64,000 bases of DNA from JAZDFC01 sp043808235 (GCA_043808235.1 JAZDFC010000019.1:1-64000); one strand, 5' to 3'. Positions 43,549 to 53,685 are shown, counted from the first letter of the stretch. A program made the numbers and translations. The notes: a model not told the origin generated them from the letters alone.

Positions 43549-44712
43549 TTATTTCAGCAGAATCATCTTTTTTGATTCTCTATATTCACCGGCAACTAAT
43601 TCATAGAAGTAAATACCGCTCGGAAGATTCGAACCATCGAATTCAACTTTATACGAGCCGGGATGTTTGTATTCATTAACCAACTCAGCCGCTTCACGCC
43701 CAAGTACATCACAAATTTTTAATTGAACATTACTGGAAACTGATAACTGGAAACTAATAATCGTAGTTGGATTAAATGGATTGGGATAATTTTGAAATAA
43801 TGAAAAACGACTGGGAAGATTTATCGAATCGTCAATGTTTGTAAGAAGAGAAATTCTTTCCCACGAATTCCTATTGTATGATGCAACTATTAATGAATTA
43901 TCAGCAGGGTCATAGGTTGGATAAACAAAAGAATCGCCGGAACGAATCAGAACAGGAGGCTGGCTAAACTCCGGGTCTATTTTATATATTCCCGGTAAAT
44001 AATATCCTCCGACGTAATAAGTACCAAACTTATCTCTCACAATTCCATCCGGCTGCTTGAAGTTTGTTGTATCCAATACGGAGACTGTGGAATCAAAAAG
44101 ACTTATTGCGTGAATTAGTGATGGCTTAGGCGAATCATCAATTACCACCAATCGATTTTTCTCTCTTTCCAACAGCATTCCATTTGGTCTATTAAGCCCA
44201 TTGTCTTTTGCGAATACCCAATAGGCCTGATCGCTAATTCTAAACTTATAAATTGTGTGTACACCGGGGCATGAAATGAAAAGATGCCCGGAAGAATCAG
44301 AAGTGATGCTGGATAAATAATCATCACCCGGATTCGCTGGCGGCAATTGAACATCCATAACCAATGATTTTGTTTCAAGGTTGTATGCAAGGATCTTTCT
44401 GTTATTTCCTGCCCCATAAATTGTATCTCCAACAATTTCCAGCCCATCTATAAAGCCAGCCTTTTTTACAAAGTAAGTTTGCTTTCGTGCACTGTCAATT
44501 GCAACAATATCACCGGTTTGATAATTTGATGCCATCAGAAGGTTTCGTTTTGCATCTATAACGATTTTTTGAGGTTGCTTAAGTAAATTTTGAGCTTCGC
44601 ATACTACAGGGATGAGTACCAATAACATGGTAAGAATTATCGTTTGGTGTATTGTAAAATGCTTTTTACTTAACAACGGCACAACATTAATTTGAATAGA
44701 ACGATTTTGCAT
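43549..44712 (-). CDS. Secreted beta-propeller (NHL/SMP-30-like) protein with type IX sorting domain
   Basis: About 387 residues. ATG 44712 is chosen because AGGAG lies eight bases before it; the frame upstream to 44742 would contain that site. After a signal (VVCEAQ), residues about 40-290 read as propeller blades (KIVIDAKRNLLMASNYQTGD, DSSGHLFISCPGVHTIYKF, RDKFGTYYVGGYYLPGIYKI), like NHL or SMP-30 proteins. The C-terminal 85 residues are the sorting domain (SLFQNYPNPFNPTTIISFQL..KKMILLK). A CAGTTATCAG-type simple repeat is translated in the sorting domain (43730-43758). The ligand is unknown. Confidence 0.87.
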   Translation of the reverse strand: MQNRSIQINVVPLLSKKHFTIHQTIILTMLLVLIPVVCEAQNLLKQPQKIVIDAKRNLLMASNYQTGDIVAIDSARKQTYFVKKAGFIDGLEIVGDTIYGAGNNRKILAYNLETKSLVMDVQLPPANPGDDYLSSITSDSSGHLFISCPGVHTIYKFRISDQAYWVFAKDNGLNRPNGMLLEREKNRLVVIDDSPKPSLIHAISLFDSTVSVLDTTNFKQPDGIVRDKFGTYYVGGYYLPGIYKIDPEFSQPPVLIRSGDSFVYPTYDPADNSLIVASYNRNSWERISLLTNIDDSINLPSRFSLFQNYPNPFNPTTIISFQLSVSSNVQLKICDVLGREAAELVNEYKHPGSYKVEFDGSNLPSGIYFYELVAGEYRESKKMILLK

Positions 44713-44995
44713 TTTAATTTCTCCTAAAAAAAAGTATAACAAATTTGGATTAGCTTTTGTAGCACTTCGGGCGTAAATCTTATTCTAAAAAGAACGGTGA
44801 ATAAAAATGTAGACTTGTTTATCAGGGGACAAGAAATATCCGATGAACTGCGGAAATAGAGAGATAAACTGCATTAAATCGAATTGAAAAAAGGGTACTT
44901 TTTCGGTTCTTTTTGTTAGGAGAAATTGATATTTCTTGATGTAAAAAAATAGTCTTATTTTAAACCAGCTTTTAATAAATATTTCAGAGATCAAG

Positions 44996-45634
44996 ATGAA
45001 TATTCTCAGTCAGATCAGCGAGAAAGGTTCCGATAAAGAAAAGATTGCAAATAAGGTTATTAAAAATCCGGAATTATTACCGGAAGTCTTCGAAGGATTG
45101 AATTATCCAAAAGCCGATACAAAATACGGCTGCGAAAAAGTTTTGAGGTTAATAAGCGAATCAAAACCGGAAATTCTTTATCCTTACTTCGACCGGTTTG
45201 TTGAAATGATGAACAGCGACGTTACATTTCACAAATGGGGCGCAATAATCAGTATTGCGAATCTTGCATCCGTTGACACCGAAAATAAGATTGACAGATT
45301 ATTTAAAAAATATTTTTCACCGATCGATGGTACGACAATGATTACCGCTGCGAACATCATCGGCAGCGCGTACAAAATTGCTTTGGCTAAACCTGAACTC
45401 GCGGATAAAATAGCAAAGGAAATTCTGAAAGTTGAATACGCCATTTACGAAACCGATGAATGCAGAAATATAGCTATCGGACATGCTATTGAATCATTCA
45501 CGAATTTTTATGAGTTAATAAAAAACAAGAAGCAGGTAAACAAATTTATTTTAGAGCAAATGAATAATTCCCGGACGGCAGTAAAGAAAAAGGCCGGAAA
45601 ATTTTTAAAGAAATATAAAATGGAGGAAGAATGA
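44996..45634 (+). CDS. HEAT/ARM-repeat protein
   Basis: A 212-residue soluble protein made of paired helices, typical of HEAT or armadillo repeats (SESKPEILYPYFDRFVEMM, HKWGAIISIANLASVDTENK, TMITAANIIGSAYKIALAKP). No catalytic motif. The downstream cysteine-hydrolase gene starts with an ATGA overlap of the stop codon, so the two are cotranslated. Such small repeat proteins usually mediate protein contacts. The start lacks a clear Shine-Dalgarno (AGAGAT), which is the only doubt. Confidence 0.8.
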   Translation: MNILSQISEKGSDKEKIANKVIKNPELLPEVFEGLNYPKADTKYGCEKVLRLISESKPEILYPYFDRFVEMMNSDVTFHKWGAIISIANLASVDTENKIDRLFKKYFSPIDGTTMITAANIIGSAYKIALAKPELADKIAKEILKVEYAIYETDECRNIAIGHAIESFTNFYELIKNKKQVNKFILEQMNNSRTAVKKKAGKFLKKYKMEEE

Positions 45635-46296
45635 ACGAACAATATTTCACTGAAGAACAAGTATTAAAGTTTGCAAAGGAAGCTTACGAAAATGGAGATG
45701 CTTCATTCAAAATAGGAAGCAATTCATGCGCCTTACTTGTGATAGATATGCAGGATGAATTTGTAAAACCTGGCTGGACTCCATATTGGGCGCCGGCTGC
45801 AACAAGGCAAGTACCGCTCATCAAAGAGTTAATTGAAAATTGCCGTTCTAAAAATATCCCGGTTATTTACACTGTATTTTCGAATACAAATTTTTATCTC
45901 GATCGTCCGGTAACCGGGAAGTTTATGCCGAACCGATTCTCAAATGTTGAGTATGATCAGTCACAGCTTTTCATCAAAGGGAAAGTATGGCATGAGTTAG
46001 AACCGATGAAAAATGAAATTGTTATTCACAAACCTTCTTATGGTGCATTTTACGATACTCCCCTCGAAACCATATTAAAAAATCTGAAGAAAGATACAGT
46101 AATTATTTGTGGAGCGCTCACAAATTATTGCAGCGGCACAACCGCGCGGCAAGCTTATGAAAGAGGTTTCAAAGTTGTCTTTGGCAGTGATGTAAATGCA
46201 ACCGACGATATGTCGCTCCAGGAAACCGAATTAAAAGTTTTGCGCAAAGGATTTGCGAAAGTGGTGACTGCGAAAGAAATAATGGAAGTAGTATAA
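45631..46296 (+). CDS. Isochorismatase-family cysteine hydrolase
   Basis: A 221-residue enzyme. The family triad is present: Asp39 in ALLVIDMQDEF, Lys134 in VIHKPSYGAF and Cys167 in CGALTNYCSGTTARQAYERG. The cis-peptide segment precedes the Cys. Relatives hydrolyse isochorismate, nicotinamide or N-carbamoyl amides. The residues here do not decide among these, and no NAD or siderophore genes are nearby. It overlaps the HEAT protein gene by four bases and is followed 16 bases later by a membrane protein gene. Confidence 0.92.
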   Translation: MNEQYFTEEQVLKFAKEAYENGDASFKIGSNSCALLVIDMQDEFVKPGWTPYWAPAATRQVPLIKELIENCRSKNIPVIYTVFSNTNFYLDRPVTGKFMPNRFSNVEYDQSQLFIKGKVWHELEPMKNEIVIHKPSYGAFYDTPLETILKNLKKDTVIICGALTNYCSGTTARQAYERGFKVVFGSDVNATDDMSLQETELKVLRKGFAKVVTAKEIMEVV

Positions 46297-46312
46297 TTTG
46301 GAGAAATGAATT

Positions 46313-46690
46313 ATGAACCAAACCATAATATTGACTTCTGCAATCATAATTATTCTTTGGGGGATTGCTCATGTTATTCCTACAAGCAATGTGGTAAAAG
46401 GATTCGGCGAGTTAAGCGTGAACAACAAGTTGATAATAAAAATGGAATGGGTTGCCGAAGGATTAGCACTCATATTTATTGGCGCGCTTGTTCTAATTCT
46501 TAACTGTGTTAGTGATAGGGAAGTTTATGAAGTTAGACTTGTAAATATTATGTGCGGAGTAATGCTTTTGATCATGGCTGTATGGACAGCATTGACCGGT
46601 GCGAGAACAAGAATTATCCCTATAAAAATTTGCCCGGTTATCAAAACGATTTGCGGATTAGCGTTTATATTTACATCCACTAATTTTTAA
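46313..46690 (+). CDS. Four-helix membrane protein, function unknown
   Basis: A 125-residue protein with four likely membrane helices (about 5-24, 47-64, 78-97 and 106-123) and little soluble mass. The sequence IILWGIAHVIPT resembles small DoxX-like membrane proteins, but I do not assign the family. GGAG lies nine bases before the ATG. It is probably the third gene of the HEAT/hydrolase operon, followed 45 bases later by the glycosyltransferase. Confidence 0.7.
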   Translation: MNQTIILTSAIIIILWGIAHVIPTSNVVKGFGELSVNNKLIIKMEWVAEGLALIFIGALVLILNCVSDREVYEVRLVNIMCGVMLLIMAVWTALTGARTRIIPIKICPVIKTICGLAFIFTSTNF

Positions 46691-46735
46691 TTGACGCATT
46701 AATTCTCTTTACTGGTTCATTAAGAAGAAATCATT

Positions 46736-47563
46736 ATGCCGGATGCAAGTTTAATAATATCGTTTTATAATAGAATAGACTTCCTGAAATTAATCTTAGC
46801 CGGATTAGAAAGGCAGAGTTTTGAAAATTATGAAATATTAATTGCCGATGACGGTTCTAATAGAGAAGTAATTGAAGAACTAAAATCAATTGCAAGAACT
46901 TATCCACGAACGATAAGGCATATATGGCAAGAAGATATCGGATTTCGAAAGACAAAGATTTTAAATAAAGCAGTCATGGAATCGTCTTCGGACTATTTAA
47001 TTTTCATTGATGGCGATTGCATCCCGCACAAAGAGTTTGTACTCGAACATTTTAGAAATAAAATTCCAAATGTTTGTTTTACCGGAAGGCGTGTTAACTT
47101 ATCAGAAAAAATCACTTCAAATTTATCGATTGAGAAAATAAGATCGGGTTATTTAGAAAAGAATTTTCTTGCACTCGCCATTGATGGTTTCTTTGGTAAA
47201 TCAACCGATGTGGAAAAAGGTGTTTATTTCAAATCGAAATTTATGCGCTCGGTCTTTAATAAAAAAAAACGTGGTATACTTGGCTGTAATTTTTCTCTTT
47301 TTAAAGAAGACTTTTTCCGCGTTAACGGATTTGACGAACGATATATTGCACCATCAATCGGCGAAGATACGGATATTCAGTACCGATTAGAATTAGCCGG
47401 GACTAAAATAAAATCGTTAAATAATATCGCAATTCAGTATCATCTTTTTCATCAGTATCAAGAGAGACAGGCTGTTAATTTGGAACTCTTAGCTAAAGTA
47501 AAATCCGCCGGAATATTTTTTACGCCATACGGAATAAATAAAGATGATATATACTCACAATAA
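46736..47563 (+). CDS. Family 2 glycosyltransferase
   Basis: A 275-residue cytoplasmic GT-A enzyme: N-terminal ASLIISFYNRIDFLKLILAG, Asp38-Asp39 in ILIADDGSN, metal-binding DGDC (about 92-95) in IFIDGDCIPH, and a second half with FDERYIAPSIGEDTDIQYRL in the style of galactosyltransferase-like C-terminal domains. It would add a sugar from a nucleotide donor to a surface glycan; the acceptor is unknown. It ends the plus-strand run and converges on the ABC permease cluster. Confidence 0.92.
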   Translation: MPDASLIISFYNRIDFLKLILAGLERQSFENYEILIADDGSNREVIEELKSIARTYPRTIRHIWQEDIGFRKTKILNKAVMESSSDYLIFIDGDCIPHKEFVLEHFRNKIPNVCFTGRRVNLSEKITSNLSIEKIRSGYLEKNFLALAIDGFFGKSTDVEKGVYFKSKFMRSVFNKKKRGILGCNFSLFKEDFFRVNGFDERYIAPSIGEDTDIQYRLELAGTKIKSLNNIAIQYHLFHQYQERQAVNLELLAKVKSAGIFFTPYGINKDDIYSQ

Positions 47564-47589
47564 CTTAGTTTGCGGATTTTACCTTAAAG

Positions 47590-47610
47590 TCCTCTCTTTG
47601 TAAGAGAGGA
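47590..47610. terminator. Hairpin between convergent glycosyltransferase and permease genes
   Basis: TCCTCTCTT (47590-47598) pairs with AAGAGAGGA (47602-47610) around a three-base loop. An outer pair of GTTTGCGGATTTT-like and AAAAATCCGTAAAC sequences flanks it. Placed midway between two converging stops, so probably a bidirectional terminator. Confidence 0.6.
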
Positions 47611-47723
47611 TTCAGGTGAGTTCAGAAAAAATAAAAATCCGTAAACCAATTTCTTCAATGTATATAAATATTCTTCTATAATAATTAGATGATCGATATT
47701 AGCAATTAATTTTTCCATAATTA

Positions 47724-50114
47724 CTATTCATATCTCAGCGCCTCAACTGGATTAGCTGTTGCCGCTATAATTGCCTGGTAGCCTACAGTGAATAGCGATA
47801 TCAATAAAGCTATAAAACCGGATAGAATAAAAATCCACCAGTTGATCTCGGTTTTGTATGCAAAATCCTGCAACCAGCTATTCATAAGAAAATAAGCTAC
47901 CGGCCAGGCGATAATATTTGCTAAAATTACCCACACAGTAAATTCTTTGATTAGCACAAAAATAATATTAAGGATACTGGCGCCAAGCACTTTTCTAATT
48001 CCGATTTCTTTTGTTCTCTTCTCTGTAAGAAAAGCTGACAATCCAAAGAGACCCAGCACAGCAATGATTATTCCAAGAGTAGTGAATACACTCAGAAGGG
48101 AAGTGGTGTTTTCCTCGGATTCGTATTGCTTATTGAAATCTTCATCGAGGAAAAAGTAATCGAACAAATATCCAGGAAATAATTTTGCGTGTTTCTCTCT
48201 TATGTATGATACTACTTCACTTGCGTTGTCCTTGTTTACTTTTAAAGTGAGATATCTAAAATCCTCGACCATTAAAAATATTCCCAACGGTTCGATTTTA
48301 TTTTGAAGCCCCTTTAAATGGAAATCCTTTACAACTCCAATGACAGGTTCTTCAGCTCTGTTGATGGCGTGTTCAAGCGCTTCTTCATTATTCTTCCAGC
48401 CAAACGCTTTTACAGCCGACTCGTTTATAATCCAACCTCCATCAAAATTATCTATTCCTCTATCCCTAATGAACGGTCTGCCTGCAATGATTTCAAGATT
48501 GTACTCACTTAGAAAATCATAGTCGACTTGAAAACAGTTAATCATCTGGTCGTTTTTGTCATCGTCAAATGGATGGAGGTGCCAGAAATACATCCACCGA
48601 CCTGGAACACTTGACGAAAAAGTACTGCTGAGAACCGCCGGGTGCTCATTAAACTCTCGCTTAATCGATTCGTATGTGTTTGGATTAATGATGCTTCTGT
48701 CAAATTCAATTACAAGTTTCTGCTCTTTATCGAATCCAAGATATTGGTTCTTCATGTAATTAACCTGCTGGTAAAACAGTATCAAACCGATAATAAGAAT
48801 AATTGATATTGCGAATTGACTGACAACCAATAATTTTCGCATTATAACTCCGCTACTGCCCTGGCGAGAGGCTCCTTTGAGAATTGAGACAGGTTTAAAA
48901 CTTGAAAGAAGAAATGCCGGATAGCTTCCCGCAGCAATACTTATAAATAATGTCATAGTAATCATGCCGAAGATAATGTCCGGTTGGATGAGACTTCTCA
49001 AATCAAACGAAAGATTGGTAAGAGTATTGAAGAACGGCAGTAAAACAATTACCATAAAAATTGAAATGAGTACCGAAATGAAAGTGGTTAATAGCGATTC
49101 CCCGACGAATTGAGAAATTAATTGCGACTTATTTGCACCAACAACTTTTCTAATTCCAACTTCATTCGCACGATTTGCTGAGCGGGCTGTCATTAAATTC
49201 ATGTAGTTCATTGCGGCAAGCAAAAGAATTAAAATGCCGACTGCCGAAAAAACATAAATATAGGTCGAACTTCCTCCCGGCTCCATTTCCCAGTTCAAAT
49301 CCGAATAAAGATGAATATCGGTAATAGGCTGCAGGAATAAGGTTGATGTGACCCCGCTTTTCCTCAACTCTTCCCCGGCATATTTCACCGGAAGATTTTT
49401 AATTTTTGCTTCGAACTTTTTTGCGTTTGATCCTTCCCTTAGTTTGATATAATTCATGCAATTAAATCCACGCCAGGGATTTGTAATTCCAAATTCCCGC
49501 ATTCGGTCCAGAGAAGTTTGGAAGCAAATAAGAAAATCTTTTCTAAGATGAGTATTCGCCGGGAAATTTTTGATTACTCCGTCGACCTCATATGCGGTTG
49601 TATCGAGTAATAATATTTCACCAACCGGATTTATATTCCCAAAATATTTATTCGATATAGATTCGGTAATTACAACTGTTCTCGGTCGGGTTAGAACCGT
49701 CGCCGGATTACCGTGAATGAAAGGTATGTTGAAAATTTTGAAAAGTTCGTTATCGACATAACCGGTTTTCTCTTCGATGAATTGCTTGTCTTTGTATTTT
49801 ACCTGGCATATATTCCCTTCCGAACACCGTGCTGCTTCTATAACCTCCGGGAAATTTTCTTTAATTGTCTGCGCCGCCCCCATTGGAGCTGTAGCAAACA
49901 ATTCGAGACGCGCATCGGTTTTTCTTGAATTTGCAACACGGTAAATTCTATCGGCGTCTTTATGATAATTATCGTAACTCAATTCGAACTGGATATACAA
50001 AAGGATGAATAAGCATGAAGCGACCCCAATCGACAATCCTAAAATATTTAGAAGTGAATATCCTTTATAGCGTTTGATATTCCGCAGTGCAATAAGTAAA
50101 TAATTCTTAATCAT
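47724..50114 (-). CDS. MacB/FtsX-type ABC permease (array member 1, most downstream)
   Basis: A 796-residue inner-membrane protein of the duplicated FtsX kind: one N-terminal helix (about 20-42), a periplasmic MacB-type domain, three helices (about 280-430), a second periplasmic domain (about 455-665), and three C-terminal helices. FtsX coupling motifs are NEVGIRKVVGANKSQL and KEIGIRKVLGASIL. It ends in NPVEALRYE. A strong GGGGG ribosome site precedes the ATG. Relatives move lipids, lipoproteins or antimicrobial peptides by mechanotransmission. It needs a separate ATPase, presumably one of the two upstream. Confidence 0.93.
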   Translation of the reverse strand: MIKNYLLIALRNIKRYKGYSLLNILGLSIGVASCLFILLYIQFELSYDNYHKDADRIYRVANSRKTDARLELFATAPMGAAQTIKENFPEVIEAARCSEGNICQVKYKDKQFIEEKTGYVDNELFKIFNIPFIHGNPATVLTRPRTVVITESISNKYFGNINPVGEILLLDTTAYEVDGVIKNFPANTHLRKDFLICFQTSLDRMREFGITNPWRGFNCMNYIKLREGSNAKKFEAKIKNLPVKYAGEELRKSGVTSTLFLQPITDIHLYSDLNWEMEPGGSSTYIYVFSAVGILILLLAAMNYMNLMTARSANRANEVGIRKVVGANKSQLISQFVGESLLTTFISVLISIFMVIVLLPFFNTLTNLSFDLRSLIQPDIIFGMITMTLFISIAAGSYPAFLLSSFKPVSILKGASRQGSSGVIMRKLLVVSQFAISIILIIGLILFYQQVNYMKNQYLGFDKEQKLVIEFDRSIINPNTYESIKREFNEHPAVLSSTFSSSVPGRWMYFWHLHPFDDDKNDQMINCFQVDYDFLSEYNLEIIAGRPFIRDRGIDNFDGGWIINESAVKAFGWKNNEEALEHAINRAEEPVIGVVKDFHLKGLQNKIEPLGIFLMVEDFRYLTLKVNKDNASEVVSYIREKHAKLFPGYLFDYFFLDEDFNKQYESEENTTSLLSVFTTLGIIIAVLGLFGLSAFLTEKRTKEIGIRKVLGASILNIIFVLIKEFTVWVILANIIAWPVAYFLMNSWLQDFAYKTEINWWIFILSGFIALLISLFTVGYQAIIAATANPVEALRYE

Positions 50115-50141
50115 GTTTCCCCCTGGAAATGATTTTTATTT

Positions 50142-50191
50142 TTATTCATACTTCAAACTCACAATCCCGATAAATCCGAAAAGAATCGGGA
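50142..50191. repeat. Leftover permease 3' end plus palindrome in the spacer between permeases
   Basis: On the minus strand, after the stop of the 50197-52617 gene, the spacer repeats GAGTTTGAAGTATGAATAA. This is the SLKYE-stop end of another permease and matches the end of the 52648 gene. A CCCGAT/ATCGGG hairpin (50165-50191) separates the two ends. It is a recombination scar rather than a working gene end. Confidence 0.7.
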
Positions 50192-50196
50192 ACTCA

Positions 50197-52617
50197 TCAT
50201 TCATATTTGAGCGACTCAACCGGATTTGCAATTGCGGTTTTTATAGCCTGGATACTGACGGTAATTATTGCAATAATTAATGCCGAGCCTCCGGCAAAAA
50301 GAAATACCATAAACCCGATATCAATTCTATAAGCAAAATCCTGAAGCCATGTATTCATTAAGTAATATGCAATTGGCCAGGATACGACATTTGCGATTAC
50401 AATCCATTTCATAAATTCTTTTGAAAGTAATACCAGGATAGACTGGATTGAAGCCCCGAGTACTTTTCGTATCCCGATTTCCTTTGTCCTCTTTTCAGCC
50501 GTATATGCGGCTAAACCAAACAAACCGAGACAGCCAATCATAATTGCAAGAATAGAGAATGTTACAAATAATTTTGAAGTTCTTTCTTCGCTTTTGTACA
50601 AACGGTCGTAATCTTCATTGAAGAATGTATACTCGAACTGCTGATTTCCCGCATATGAGTCCCAGATCGATTTAATCGATTCGACGGATTGGCGGATATT
50701 TTCCGTTGAAAGTCTTACCGTTGTATATCTTGCCGCTCCTTGGGTAAGCAGCCTCATCGCCAGCGGTTCAATCTGCTGATGCAGCGATTGAAAGTGAAAA
50801 TCTTTCATTATGCCTACTACTTTCAAAATCCTTGTTTCGTCGCCGATGCCGGTTTCATAAATTTCTGTCCCAATGGGATTTTTCAGCCGCAGAGATTTAA
50901 CCGCTGCCTCGTTCAGCACTATCGAGTTATCGGCATCAACCGCCCTTTCCCTCGAGTAATACCGTCCGTCTGCCATTTTGATTTTAAATGTAGAAGCGAA
51001 GTCATAATCGGCATATCCCTGTCTGAGCAATTGCCTGTAACTTTTTCCGTTTACTCTTGACTCGAAGAGATTATCGCCGTAATTCATGCCGGGAAGCTGG
51101 ACGGAATTAGTCAAATATTTCACGTTTGGATTTTTTCTTAATTCATTTTTAAATGCATCAATACTATTGCCCAGATCATCTGTTTTGTGAATAACCAGTA
51201 ATTGTTCCTTTTCGTATCCGAGATTTTTATTCTGCATATAATTAAGCTGTCCGTATACTATCACCGTCCCTATTATTAAAATAATTGAAATTGAGAATTG
51301 AAAAATTACCAGTCCGCTCCGGAATGCTTTTCCCCTGCTGCCATCTTTAAATTTTCCTCCCAATACTGTCATCGGCTTAAAAGATGCCAGAAAGAAAGCC
51401 GGATAAATACCGGCGGCGCTTCCGACAAATAGAATTAATAAAAGCAGTGAAGGAAGAGCATAAAAATTATTAAACAGATTAAGTGTAATCTCTTTACCGG
51501 AAATATCATTGAAGACCGGCAGTAATAAATAAACCAGTAAAATTGAAATTATGGTAGATACAAAAACAAGAATGATCGATTCGCTTAAAAATTGTCTCAC
51601 CAGCTGGCCGAAATCCGAACCCAGTGTCTTGCGGATTCCTACTTCTTTTGCTCTGCTTGAATAACGGGCGGTGGAAAGGTTCATGAAATTAAAACAGGCA
51701 ATACAGAGAATAGCCAAAGCAATTAGAGAGAAAATATAGACATTCGCCATACTGCTGTTCGGCTCCAATTCCTGGGCATAGTGCGAATTAAGGTGAATAT
51801 CCGTTACCGGCTGTAAATTGAAATTGTATTTAGCTCCATTTTTAACCAGCTCTTCCCATGTGGTTTGAAATGCCGCTTCTATTTGAGGTTTATAATATTT
51901 TGTAAGGGCCGGATTTATTTTTTTTTCGACATCCTGCCATGAAACGCCTTCTCGCAAAACAACATAAGTATACCAGTTGTTGTTAAACCAGATCGGACTT
52001 CTAGTGTCGTTATACCGGGCGAGCGAAGCGATAAAATCGAAATGGAAATGAGAATTGTCCGGCATATCTTTAACCACTGCGGTTACTATGTAATCGAACC
52101 GGTTATCGGAATTAATAATTTTGCCGATAGGGTTTTCCTCTCCGAAATACTTTTTAGCCATTGTCTCCGTTATGATAAGAGCATTTAATTGCGACAATAC
52201 GGTTTTAGGATTCCCTTTTAAAAATGGAATGGTAAAAACATCGAAGAGGGAAGAATCAGCCCAGAAGACCCTTTCTTCGCTGAAAGCTTTTTCCCCGTAA
52301 CGAAAAACAGGGAACCCGTAATTTCTAAAACGGACCGCTGTTTCAACTTCGGGAATTTCGCGGACTAATGTTTCCGCAAGCGGAGCGCAAGTAGTTACAC
52401 CTTGTTCGGCTATTTCGCCGGCGCGCGCATCAAGACAGAGCCTGAATACTCTATCCGACTTTTCGTGAAATCTGTCATAGTTTAATTCATCTTGAACAAA
52501 CAGCATGATTAGAATACATACTGCAATACCAACTGCCAGTCCGAAGATATTTATGAAAGAGTAACCTTTGTACTTTCTAAGATTTCTCAGCGTTATGGTC
52601 AAATAATTCTTAAACAT
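50197..52617 (-). CDS. MacB/FtsX-type ABC permease (array member 2)
   Basis: An 806-residue duplicated FtsX-type permease with eight membrane helices and two large periplasmic domains (about 45-280 and 450-690). Coupling helices read KEVGIRKTLGSDFGQL and KEIGIRKVLGASIQSI. The MacB core segment NLQPVTDIHLNSHYAQELEP is characteristic of the array. AGGGGAAAC precedes the ATG. It ends in NPVESLKYE, 82 bases before the next gene; that spacer carries a scar of another permease end. It differs from its neighbours enough not to be a very recent duplicate. Confidence 0.93.
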   Translation of the reverse strand: MFKNYLTITLRNLRKYKGYSFINIFGLAVGIAVCILIMLFVQDELNYDRFHEKSDRVFRLCLDARAGEIAEQGVTTCAPLAETLVREIPEVETAVRFRNYGFPVFRYGEKAFSEERVFWADSSLFDVFTIPFLKGNPKTVLSQLNALIITETMAKKYFGEENPIGKIINSDNRFDYIVTAVVKDMPDNSHFHFDFIASLARYNDTRSPIWFNNNWYTYVVLREGVSWQDVEKKINPALTKYYKPQIEAAFQTTWEELVKNGAKYNFNLQPVTDIHLNSHYAQELEPNSSMANVYIFSLIALAILCIACFNFMNLSTARYSSRAKEVGIRKTLGSDFGQLVRQFLSESIILVFVSTIISILLVYLLLPVFNDISGKEITLNLFNNFYALPSLLLLILFVGSAAGIYPAFFLASFKPMTVLGGKFKDGSRGKAFRSGLVIFQFSISIILIIGTVIVYGQLNYMQNKNLGYEKEQLLVIHKTDDLGNSIDAFKNELRKNPNVKYLTNSVQLPGMNYGDNLFESRVNGKSYRQLLRQGYADYDFASTFKIKMADGRYYSRERAVDADNSIVLNEAAVKSLRLKNPIGTEIYETGIGDETRILKVVGIMKDFHFQSLHQQIEPLAMRLLTQGAARYTTVRLSTENIRQSVESIKSIWDSYAGNQQFEYTFFNEDYDRLYKSEERTSKLFVTFSILAIMIGCLGLFGLAAYTAEKRTKEIGIRKVLGASIQSILVLLSKEFMKWIVIANVVSWPIAYYLMNTWLQDFAYRIDIGFMVFLFAGGSALIIAIITVSIQAIKTAIANPVESLKYE

Positions 52618-52647
52618 GTTTCCCCTTGGAATAATATTTCGTAATTT

Positions 52648-53676
52648 TTATTCATACTTCAAACTCTCAACCGGGTTTGCGGTTGCAGCTTTAATAGCTT
52701 GATAGCTGACAGTTAGCAATGCAATTAACAAAGCAATTCCGCCGGAAAGGGCAAACATCCACCAGCTAATATCTATTCGATATGCAAAATCTTCGAGCCA
52801 TTTGTTCATAAAAAAGTAAGCAACCGGAAACGCGATAATATTTGAAATAAGAAGCCACTTTATAAATTCTTTTGAAAGCAAAGCAAGAAGTGACCGGATA
52901 GAAGCGCCGAGCACTTTTCTAATTCCAATTTCTTTTGTGCGTTGAATTATCATCAACGATGATAGACCAACTAAACCGAGACTTGATATAAATATCGATA
53001 GGAAAGTAAACACGCTGAGTATTTTAGCAGTTTGAATATCGCTTTTGTACTGCTTGTTGAAAAACTCATCGAGAAAATTATACTCGAACGGATTGCCCGG
53101 GAACATTTGCCTAAAGTTTTTTTCTATCGCTTGTATTTTTCCTTGAACATTTTTTGTGCTAACATCAAAAACAAAGAAGTCGCCTCTATTCGTCCCCACG
53201 AAAATTGTCGGTTCTATTTCTTTCTCAAGTGATTGCTGGTGATAATCTTTAATTACCCCAATAACTTTTCCTACTTCGAAATTGTTGTGACGAATTACCG
53301 CGCCAATAGCTTCCTTTGGTGAAGTAAAACCCAAATCCTTTACGGCGCTTTCGTTTAGTAATATTGATTTCGATAAGCCGTTATTATTTGATCTATCTAT
53401 TTCATCTTCAAAAAAGTTTCGTCCACATACCAATTTGATATCGAAAAATTTAATATAATTTTGAGCTACATACGCAAAATACATTTGCTTTCCCTGCTCA
53501 ACAAACTGTTGATCATGTATCACACCCCCGCTGACCCAGCTATTTTCCATGCCCGGAATAACCGACGTATATGTAGCGTCTTCAATTAACGATTTATTTT
53601 TAAGTTCGTTGATAAATGTATTGTATGAACTTATTCTATCATTCCCCTCATGTATGTAAGCTGGAGAATTAAGCAC
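52648..53676 (-). CDS. C-terminal half of an FtsX-type permease (array member 3), cut off by a TAA
   Basis: A 342-codon frame that reads as the second half of the permease: the second periplasmic domain (INELKNKSLIEDATYTSVIP onward), then three helices, coupling helix KEIGIRKVLGASIRSL and the end NPVESLKYE. The GTG at 53676 offers a possible start but has no ribosome site. In the same frame, four codons upstream, the TAA at 53686-53688 closes the N-terminal half. Without that codon one 801-residue protein would be made. Either a recent nonsense mutation or a sequencing error. Confidence 0.85.
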   Translation of the reverse strand: MLNSPAYIHEGNDRISSYNTFINELKNKSLIEDATYTSVIPGMENSWVSGGVIHDQQFVEQGKQMYFAYVAQNYIKFFDIKLVCGRNFFEDEIDRSNNNGLSKSILLNESAVKDLGFTSPKEAIGAVIRHNNFEVGKVIGVIKDYHQQSLEKEIEPTIFVGTNRGDFFVFDVSTKNVQGKIQAIEKNFRQMFPGNPFEYNFLDEFFNKQYKSDIQTAKILSVFTFLSIFISSLGLVGLSSLMIIQRTKEIGIRKVLGASIRSLLALLSKEFIKWLLISNIIAFPVAYFFMNKWLEDFAYRIDISWWMFALSGGIALLIALLTVSYQAIKAATANPVESLKYE

Positions 53677-53685
53677 GAGTTTCTG

